Shown here in pieces: positions 57,673 through 64,000 of a stretch of 64,000 bases of DNA. The notes beneath the pieces were generated by a model. That model did no database searches, was not told the origin of the DNA, and worked only from the letters and a program-made list of their open reading frames with translations. How positions within the stretch are numbered: the stretch's first letter is position 1; every line of letters begins with the position of its first letter. This DNA comes from Gammaproteobacteria bacterium (GTDB lineage: Bacteria > Pseudomonadota > Gammaproteobacteria > HTCC5015), in assembly GCA_013817245.1 (NCBI GenBank), contig JACDDA010000003.1:62001-126000 (forward strand), in the 5' to 3' direction. The translations under genes were made by a program, and so were the position numbers.

Positions 57673-57916
57673 AAAGCTTAGTCCATAAAGAAATCGGGGC
57701 GCGCATCATAACACGCACTTTTAGGCAGAAAAGCGAGCCAGCGAACATAGATCGACAATTTACTCGCCCTTGTGAGGGGCCTATCCCCCACATTATTTAG
57801 GAATTTTTCTGGCGAATTGACCCATCTGATGAAATAATCCGCGCCCGTAAGCTGCGGCTCAGGAATCGACTCTCCCCGGCTGCTCACCAATACTTCAATA
57901 GCGTGGATACCCTCTC

Positions 57917-59506
57917 TTGATTACGACAGCTAATATCACCATGCAATTCGGCGCTAAACCGCTGTTCGAAAATGTTTCCGTTAAATTTGCTAATAACAAT
58001 CGCTACGGCCTTATTGGTGCCAATGGCTGCGGCAAATCCACCTTCATGAAAATTTTAGGGGGCGACTTAGAAGCTTCCTCCGGTAACGTGTCCTACGATC
58101 CCAACAAACGCGTCGCAAAATTAAAACAAGATCAATTTGCTTACGAAAATTTCACCGCAATTGACACCGTCATCATGGGTCACACCGAGCTATGGACGAT
58201 TAAACAAGAACGCGATCGCATTTACGCACTCCCCGAAATGAGCGATGCAGAAGGCAGTCGCGTAGCGGAACTCGAAGGCGAGTTTGCGGAACTCGACGGC
58301 TACACGGCAGAATCACGTGCATCTGAATTATTATTAGCTGTCGGTATTCCATTAGAACAACACAACGGCCCGATGAGCGAAATCGCACCGGGTTGGAAAT
58401 TACGCGTATTACTTGCGCAAGTATTGTTTTCTGATCCCGACGTCATGCTGCTCGACGAACCTACCAACAACCTCGATATTGATACCATTCGCTGGTTAGA
58501 AAATGTACTCAATGAACGCAACGCTACGATGGTTATCATTTCGCATGATCGACATTTTTTAAATAGTGTCTGCACGCATATCGCTGATTTAGATTATGGC
58601 GAATTACGTTTGTATCCCGGCAATTATGATCAATACATGACGGCTGCTACCTTAGTACGCGACCAATTATTATCAGGCAATGCGAAAAAATCGGCGCAAA
58701 TCGCCGAGCTTCAAGCCTTTGTTAGTCGTTTTTCTGCGAATGCGTCTAAAGCGAAACAAGCCACATCGCGCGCGCGGCAAATTGACAAAATTCAATTAGA
58801 TGAAGTGAAATCTTCCAGCCGCGTCAGTCCTTACATTCGTTTTAATCAAAAGAAAAAGCTTTATCGTAATGCGCTAGAAGTTAAAGGTTTAACTAAAGCG
58901 TATGACAACATTACGCTGTTTAAAAATTTAGATTTATTAATCGAAGTGGGCGAGCGTGTGGCCATCATCGGTCCGAATGGTGCCGGCAAAAGTACCTTGC
59001 TACGCTGTTTAATGAATGAAGTCGAACCTGATCAAGGCACCATCAAATGGTCAGAAAATACGGAACTCGGTTATTACGCGCAAGATCACGCGCGCGATTT
59101 TGCTAAAAATATGACTTTATTTGAATGGATGAGTCAATGGCGTCGTCCCTCTGACGATGACTTAACCATTCGCGCGACCTTGGGACGTTTATTATTCTCG
59201 CAAGATGACATTAATAAATCCGTGAAAATTATTTCCGGCGGTGAACAAGGTCGCATGTTATTCGGTAAACTAATGCAGCATGACCCCAACATCATGTTGC
59301 TCGATGAACCAACTAACCATTTAGATATGGAATCTATCGAAGCGTTAAACCTTGCGCTAGAACATTATCAAGGTACTTTATTTTTTGTCAGTCACGACAG
59401 AGAGTTTGTCTCATCACTGGCTACTCGCATTTTAGAATTAACACCTGCAGGTATAGTAGATTTCCGAGGCAATTACGAAGATTATTTAAGAACTAAAACC
59501 ATCTGA
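57917..59506 (+). CDS. ybiT: ABC-F ATPase YbiT
   Basis: The 529-residue soluble protein has two ABC domains: Walker [14 protein letters not shown] and [12 protein letters not shown], signatures before [18 protein letters not shown] and [18 protein letters not shown]. They are joined by the long ABC-F linker (about 240-320). It has no membrane part. The residues match YbiT of E. coli throughout. ABC-F proteins act on ribosomes. Alignment to YbiT sets the start at a TTG (57917), with only a weak GGA upstream. Nothing clear is seen in the 244 bases before it apart from a possible TTGACC. Confidence 0.93.
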   Translation: MITTANITMQFGAKPLFENVSVKFANNNRYGLIGANGCGKSTFMKILGGDLEASSGNVSYDPNKRVAKLKQDQFAYENFTAIDTVIMGHTELWTIKQERDRIYALPEMSDAEGSRVAELEGEFAELDGYTAESRASELLLAVGIPLEQHNGPMSEIAPGWKLRVLLAQVLFSDPDVMLLDEPTNNLDIDTIRWLENVLNERNATMVIISHDRHFLNSVCTHIADLDYGELRLYPGNYDQYMTAATLVRDQLLSGNAKKSAQIAELQAFVSRFSANASKAKQATSRARQIDKIQLDEVKSSSRVSPYIRFNQKKKLYRNALEVKGLTKAYDNITLFKNLDLLIEVGERVAIIGPNGAGKSTLLRCLMNEVEPDQGTIKWSENTELGYYAQDHARDFAKNMTLFEWMSQWRRPSDDDLTIRATLGRLLFSQDDINKSVKIISGGEQGRMLFGKLMQHDPNIMLLDEPTNHLDMESIEALNLALEHYQGTLFFVSHDREFVSSLATRILELTPAGIVDFRGNYEDYLRTKTI

Positions 59507-59516
59507 TTATTTTATT

Positions 59517-60698
59517 TTAAATCGGACTGTAACGCTGAAAGGTTTTTAATTCGGTGCGCGCAATTAAATAACCAACCGCGGCAATCACAGCACACGCAAG
59601 ATAAGTCGCAGAGCCGCCCCAACTGTCCCAACTATAACCCGCTAACCAAGACCCTAACGCACCGCCAGCGCCAAAGGTAATACTAGAATAAAGGGCTTGG
59701 CCACGGCCGTGTAAAGAGCCTGTAAAATAACGATGTACATGATTGATCATCACCGCATGAAACATTCCAAAACTAAATGCATGTAATGTTTGACTGAAAA
59801 ACAATATCACCGGTTGATCTACAAACACGGCTGTTAATACCCAGCGCAATACCGCAAAAGCTAAACAACACTGCATTAACACGACCGCGCCATAACGCGG
59901 CAATAAACGATTCATATAAAAAAATACAATCACTTCCGCAATAACGCCTACCGCCCAATAAATACCTACTTGGGTTTTGCTATAACCATGCGCTTCTAAA
60001 TAAATCGAGAAAAATGAATAATAAGGGCCATACGCTACTTGCATTAAAAAAGCCGCAACAAAAATCAACAACACCGCAGGTTGCTTAAATATCGACCACA
60101 CACTCACAGTAGAATAATTATCAACGACCTGTTCTTTCGCGGCCGGCATTAACAAAGTTACCAACCATGCGAGACCAAACCATACCAACAATATATATGG
60201 CAATACCGCTTGCCCCCACCATGTTAATAAAGGTCCCGTACACAACACGGTTATAATAAAACCAATCGAACCCCATAAACGTATTTGGCTATAACGATGA
60301 TGATCATCGCCGAGGTGCAACAACGTCATTACTTCAAATTGCGGCATACCTGCATTAGAAAAAAATCCAAATAAAAACATCACACACGCAAACCACCACC
60401 AGCTTTGATTTAACAAAACGCCAGCAAAACACAACATGGTAATGAATGTGGTAATTTGAATAATGCGCAAGCGATAACCCACCCGATCAGCCAACCAACC
60501 CCAGAGATAAGGCGCAATAATTTTGGTGCTCGCTAACACCGCCATCAATTGACCAATGGCAATTGCATCAAAGCCTAAACTTTTAAGATAAGGTCCCCAA
60601 TAAGGCACCATTGCGCCTAACGCGCAGAAGTAAAAAAAATAACAACTAGAGAGTCGCCAATAAGGCGCGGGGGCAAAATTACTTTGATTATTTAACAT
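59517..60698 (-). CDS. MFS permease of the HcaT/MFS_1-like type
   Basis: The 393-residue protein has twelve hydrophobic helices and opens [26 protein letters not shown], as in 3-phenylpropionate-type (HcaT) and nucleoside-symporter-like MFS proteins. [13 protein letters not shown] is the loop 2-3 motif. Substrate is unknown. The start overlaps the end of aroC by 11 bases, so it is translated from the aroC transcript. It converges on ybiT. Confidence 0.88.
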   Translation of the reverse strand: MLNNQSNFAPAPYWRLSSCYFFYFCALGAMVPYWGPYLKSLGFDAIAIGQLMAVLASTKIIAPYLWGWLADRVGYRLRIIQITTFITMLCFAGVLLNQSWWWFACVMFLFGFFSNAGMPQFEVMTLLHLGDDHHRYSQIRLWGSIGFIITVLCTGPLLTWWGQAVLPYILLVWFGLAWLVTLLMPAAKEQVVDNYSTVSVWSIFKQPAVLLIFVAAFLMQVAYGPYYSFFSIYLEAHGYSKTQVGIYWAVGVIAEVIVFFYMNRLLPRYGAVVLMQCCLAFAVLRWVLTAVFVDQPVILFFSQTLHAFSFGMFHAVMINHVHRYFTGSLHGRGQALYSSITFGAGGALGSWLAGYSWDSWGGSATYLACAVIAAVGYLIARTELKTFQRYSPI

Positions 60699-61788
60699 AC
60701 GCAGGAATAACAGGTACTCCTGATATTACATCCGCATTTTGTGCACGATGCCGTAATGCATGATCCATTAATACTAAAGCTAACATCGCTTCAGCAATCG
60801 GCACCGCACGAATCCCTACACAAGGATCATGACGACCTTTGGTGCTAATGTCGGTAGCTTCACCTTGCGCATTAATCGTACGACCCGGCACCCGAATACT
60901 AGATGTAGGTTTAAGCGCAATATGCACATCAATAATTTGGCCACTACTAATTCCACCTAACACACCACCCGCATGATTAGATAAAAAACCTTGCGGCGTT
61001 ATTTCATCGCGATGCTCAGAGCCTTTTTGTGCAACGGCAGCAAAACCAGCGCCGATTTCTACACCTTTAACCGCATTAATCGCCATCATCGCAGACGCAA
61101 TATCCGCATCGAGCCGATCAAAAATAGGTTCACCCCAACCGGGCGGTACACCTTCTGCTTGCACACTAATCCGTGCGCCAATCGAATCACCGGCGCTACG
61201 CAAATCATCCAGCAATTGTTCTAGCGCGGGAACCTGCTGCGCATCTGGAAAGAAAAACGGATTATGTTCAACCACTGACCAATCGTGCACTTGCGCTTTA
61301 ATATCGCCAATTTGTGAAACATATCCACGAATACTGACCGAAAATTTTTCGGCTAAATATTTTTTCGCAATTGCGCCGGCTGCAACGCGCATAGCCGTTT
61401 CACGCGCAGAAGAACGACCGCCGCCACGATAATCACGTGTGCCATATTTTTGTGTATAGGTGTAATCGGCATGACCCGGACGAAATTTATCCGCGATTTC
61501 GCCATAATCTTTAGAGCGTTGATCGGTGTTATGAATCAATAACGCAATCGGTGTGCCGGTCGTTTTACCTTCGAATACACCCGATAAAATCTGGACAACA
61601 TCATCTTCACGACGCTGTGTCGTGTGACGAGAAGTACCTGGTTTGCGTCTATCCAAATCCGGCTGTAAATCAGCCTCGCTTAAACTCAAACCCGGCGGAC
61701 AACCATCAACAATACAGCCAATAGCGGGCCCATGGCTTTCGCCGAAGCTGGTGACTACAAAAAGTTTTCCAAAACTATTTCCTGACAT
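60688..61788 (-). CDS. aroC: Chorismate synthase
   Basis: AroC makes chorismate from EPSP with reduced flavin as cofactor. The 366-residue protein has [47 protein letters not shown] (flavin and substrate basic residues) and [15 protein letters not shown]. It supplies the tyrA, pheA and trp branches encoded elsewhere in the window. It is divergent from the PP2C gene across 185 bases. Confidence 0.97.
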   Translation of the reverse strand: MSGNSFGKLFVVTSFGESHGPAIGCIVDGCPPGLSLSEADLQPDLDRRKPGTSRHTTQRREDDVVQILSGVFEGKTTGTPIALLIHNTDQRSKDYGEIADKFRPGHADYTYTQKYGTRDYRGGGRSSARETAMRVAAGAIAKKYLAEKFSVSIRGYVSQIGDIKAQVHDWSVVEHNPFFFPDAQQVPALEQLLDDLRSAGDSIGARISVQAEGVPPGWGEPIFDRLDADIASAMMAINAVKGVEIGAGFAAVAQKGSEHRDEITPQGFLSNHAGGVLGGISSGQIIDVHIALKPTSSIRVPGRTINAQGEATDISTKGRHDPCVGIRAVPIAEAMLALVLMDHALRHRAQNADVISGVPVIPAYVK

Positions 61789-61947
61789 GGCCGCTATTTT
61801 ACGGGATAACGCGATTTACACCTAGGCCATCGACAGGAATATTACCGAACACCATTAAAAAAATACGTCATGTCTGCGGCTGATCATTAAACAATCCAAA
61901 GTCTAGAATAAATCCTGCGGTTTTTAGCGCTGAATGATTTTGCAGCA

Positions 61948-61953
61948 TATAAT
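61948..61953 (+). promoter_or_regulatory. -10 element of a probable promoter for the PP2C gene
   Basis: A perfect TATAAT lies 20 bases before the ATG at 61974, and AAGG follows seven bases before that ATG. The expected -35 position (61925-61930, TAGCGC) is poor. Confidence 0.4.
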
Positions 61954-61973
61954 ACTGACTACAAAGGCACCCT

Positions 61974-63401
61974 ATGTCCCTATTTGACCCTGACAACTTA
62001 GAACACAATAATGACATTTTGCTGCAACATTTCACGCAGCAAGACGTCGAAAAAGCCAAACAACGGCTATTAACACGTTTTCGTGTGCATCATGGCTTGC
62101 TCATTAGCCTAACTGACGATTCTATTATTACTCCCGATGATCTCGAAACTTTCCGCTCGCAAGCAGGCGAGCTCGCTGATCAAGAAACCAAAACCGATTT
62201 AGAAATAGAACAACTAAAAATTCTCACCGTATTAACTTACGTGTTAATGGAAGCAGGACAATCTGCGGACTACGATCCCGTATTTGATCCTGATAGTCCC
62301 GAAGCTCAATTCCCTTATATTCATCACTACATTATTCGCAAACTGCAAGCCGATGCGAACAAACTCAGTTATGCCGATATCGAAGAATTAATTGTTTACG
62401 AAAATCGCCTACTGCGCAGTTTGCCGGCAGAAAGTCATATTAAAGAAACAGCGAGTTTGAATGAGCTTTGCAGTGCGGACGGCCGCGCCTTTATATTAGT
62501 TAACAGCGCTAATGGCATAGCGTTACAAGCGCCGAAGAAAACCAAAACCGCGCCTAAAGAAATCCAAGAAGATATTACTACTCGTAATGCCGATGCTCGT
62601 TCTGAAGCTGCACTCGATCAGAGTTCCCCCTTTATTGTTACACCGACTACCGGCCTGCCTTCCATCGTATTAAAAGACGAAACGGCGGCATTACTGATCG
62701 ACAATCTAGTATTAAAAGCTTATCCCAGCGGCATCAAAGTCGCCGCATCTTCTTATGTGGGCAAAGGCCGCACTCACAATGAAGATGCCAGCGTACTAAT
62801 ACCCTCGCATGATCAAATTACTGTCATCGATGGTATGGGCGGCTACGGTAATGGTGTGGCAATGCGTGATGTATTTGTCGAACACTTACTAAAAAATCCC
62901 GGCGATATTCAGGCTACCGCGCTCGCGACACAAATAGCCTATGACGAAATGAAAGTTCCACAAGGCGGTGTCTGCGTCTTGTCGGCGCAAGTCCGACGCG
63001 AAAATCAATTTTTCAAAGTGCATTTATCGCAAGCGGGCGATGTGCATGCCTTATTAGTCGATAATACTGGTGATGTAAAATATGAGTCCGTTGATGAAGC
63101 GATTGGCCACCAAGTAATTAATGCCATTATTGCGCGCTCAACGACCGAATCACATCGCGTCGCTGGCTGGCATAAATTCGGCGTATTAACTGAAACCCAT
63201 TTATTTGCAAAACGCGGCTGGCGTTTAGCCATTTATTCTGATGGTGTTGGCAATCATTTAAAGAAACATGAAGTCACTGGCGCCATTATTAATTGCACAT
63301 TAAAACAAGCGGTAGCTCAGATATCAGATTTAATAGATAGCGCTATGCAAAAAACCGGCGCTTACTGTGACAATGCTTCGATTGCAATTATAGAGTTTTA
63401 A
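61974..63401 (+). CDS. PP2C-type phosphatase with an unrecognised N-terminal region
   Basis: Residues from about 255 to 475 form a PP2C (PPM) domain. The motifs are GKGRTHNEDA (Arg266, Glu270, Asp271), VIDGMGGYGNG (Asp286), AGDVHALLV (Asp356), YSDGVGN (Asp423) and CDNASIAI (Asp466), so the metal ligands appear complete. Residues 1-250 are mostly helical and acidic, and I do not recognise a family. No kinase, anti-sigma or type VI gene is adjacent. Targets are unknown. It converges on the next gene with a 4-base gap. Confidence 0.82.
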   Translation: MSLFDPDNLEHNNDILLQHFTQQDVEKAKQRLLTRFRVHHGLLISLTDDSIITPDDLETFRSQAGELADQETKTDLEIEQLKILTVLTYVLMEAGQSADYDPVFDPDSPEAQFPYIHHYIIRKLQADANKLSYADIEELIVYENRLLRSLPAESHIKETASLNELCSADGRAFILVNSANGIALQAPKKTKTAPKEIQEDITTRNADARSEAALDQSSPFIVTPTTGLPSIVLKDETAALLIDNLVLKAYPSGIKVAASSYVGKGRTHNEDASVLIPSHDQITVIDGMGGYGNGVAMRDVFVEHLLKNPGDIQATALATQIAYDEMKVPQGGVCVLSAQVRRENQFFKVHLSQAGDVHALLVDNTGDVKYESVDEAIGHQVINAIIARSTTESHRVAGWHKFGVLTETHLFAKRGWRLAIYSDGVGNHLKKHEVTGAIINCTLKQAVAQISDLIDSAMQKTGAYCDNASIAIIEF

Positions 63402-63405
63402 AAAA

Positions 63406-64000
63406 CTACGGACGCTTTAAAGGTGTATCGTGCATCGGCATATGTTTTTTAAGTTCGGCTAATAATTCTTTTTCAATACCATCCAAACCTTGAATTTTAT
63501 CAGCCGCCGCCTGCCCCAACCAACCCATCAACTGACTTTTCTTTTTCGCAAAATAATCCAAAATAAATTGTTCTGATTTAATCATGAAACGAATCGTGCT
63601 TTGTGGATCTATTTGCGAAAAGGGATTACGCGCAATTTGCAATGCGGAGCTTTCTTGCAATAAACAATAATGACTCAACAAACCAAACAAACTCGTGCGT
63701 ACTTGATCCATATATTTGCTGACGTATTTAAATGATGTAGGGCTGATGCTCGCGTCCACTACTACGTCTAGCCAATTAGTTAAATCGGTTTCAGAAATCA
63801 ATACTTCGGCTGCACGTTTATCTTCTAATAAAGAACTGATTTGTTTTCTAAATTGTTCAACTTTTATTTGTGCGGCTTGTGATAATAGCTGCGCTTTCCC
63901 GCCGGTGGCTGCGGTTAACGCATTTAAATCACGATGCACGCTATCAATTTTAGCTTGCACTTGTTCGGTTAATTGTTTGGTTTCGACGATGCGTTTTTCG
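63406..64000 (-). CDS. Helical coiled-coil protein of unknown function (partial)
   Basis: I do not recognise this gene. The frame is open to the window end: a GTG at 63960 is preceded by in-frame codons reading EKRIVETKQLTEQ. The N-terminus therefore lies outside. The visible 197 residues start with a coiled coil (to about 70), then a helical region with TDLTNWLDVVVDASISPTSF and SEQFILDYFAKKKSQLMGWL. No signal peptide or membrane helix is seen in this part. It converges on the PP2C gene. Confidence 0.65.
   Translation of the reverse strand, partial: EKRIVETKQLTEQVQAKIDSVHRDLNALTAATGGKAQLLSQAAQIKVEQFRKQISSLLEDKRAAEVLISETDLTNWLDVVVDASISPTSFKYVSKYMDQVRTSLFGLLSHYCLLQESSALQIARNPFSQIDPQSTIRFMIKSEQFILDYFAKKKSQLMGWLGQAAADKIQGLDGIEKELLAELKKHMPMHDTPLKRP

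Noticed and set aside
57678-57890. 70-codon minus-strand frame upstream of ybiT
   Set aside because: It lies in the divergent promoter region of ybiT and the AI-2E permease, with no ribosome-binding site or recognisable feature.

Overview
The window looks like chromosomal core DNA of a gammaproteobacterium outside the Enterobacterales, with moderate G+C. The evidence is gene order. The runs gyrA-serC-(serA)-pheA-tyrA-aroA-cmk-rpsA-ihfB-lapB-pyrF-comEA and metZ-purF-cvpA-dedD-folC-accD-trpF-truA-fimV-asd-leuB-leuD-leuC-LysR follow the arrangement I know from Pseudomonas and relatives. The proteins (FimV, LapB, YajC, LpoB, YbiT) are Gram-negative gammaproteobacterial types. I cannot place the organism more finely. 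I see no insertion sequence, prophage, CRISPR array or rRNA operon. One tRNA gene (Leu, anticodon CAA) is present.

Layout. 1-2.4 kb: queuosine genes queA-tgt and the start of yajC, on the minus strand. 2.5-2.6 kb: tRNA-Leu on the plus strand. 2.8-16.4 kb: a long minus-strand run from gyrA through serine, phenylalanine/tyrosine and chorismate biosynthesis (serC, serA, pheA, tyrA, aroA), cmk, rpsA, ihfB, lapB and pyrF, to a small ComEA-like protein. 16.6-19.6 kb: selO and mtnA, separated by a 308-bp spacer rich in inverted repeats. 19.6-31 kb is the most variable part. It holds a small exported protein, an orphan hybrid sensor kinase, a three-gene module joining a GltD-like NADPH/Fe-S protein to a 2-oxoacid:ferredoxin oxidoreductase, a Spy/CpxP-like protein, and a lipoprotein trio (LpoB, COG3014, LPP20).

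31-35.9 kb: a plus-strand run of mtaD, ubiG, a HAD phosphatase (Gph or MupP type), rmuC and a YciK-like SDR. 35.9-55.3 kb: a long minus-strand block for methionine, peptidoglycan, purine, folate, fatty-acid, tryptophan, aspartate-family and leucine metabolism plus fimV and truA. It ends at a divergent LysR regulator. 56-64 kb: a small membrane protein, an AI-2E-family permease, ybiT, an MFS permease, aroC, a PP2C phosphatase with a long unrecognised N-terminus, and a truncated coiled-coil gene at the window edge.

How the genes work together. Chorismate supply (aroA, aroC) feeds tyrA, pheA and the trp genes. serC and serA make serine, which TrpB consumes. mtaD and mtnA belong to methylthioadenosine salvage, and metZ makes homocysteine. 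The most informative regulatory element sits upstream of metZ. There a good sigma-70 promoter is followed by a SAM-II-type riboswitch, a short antiterminator pairing and an intrinsic terminator. Several genes concern peptidoglycan or its recycling: mtgA, a YkuD protein without signal peptide, lpoB and a possible mupP.
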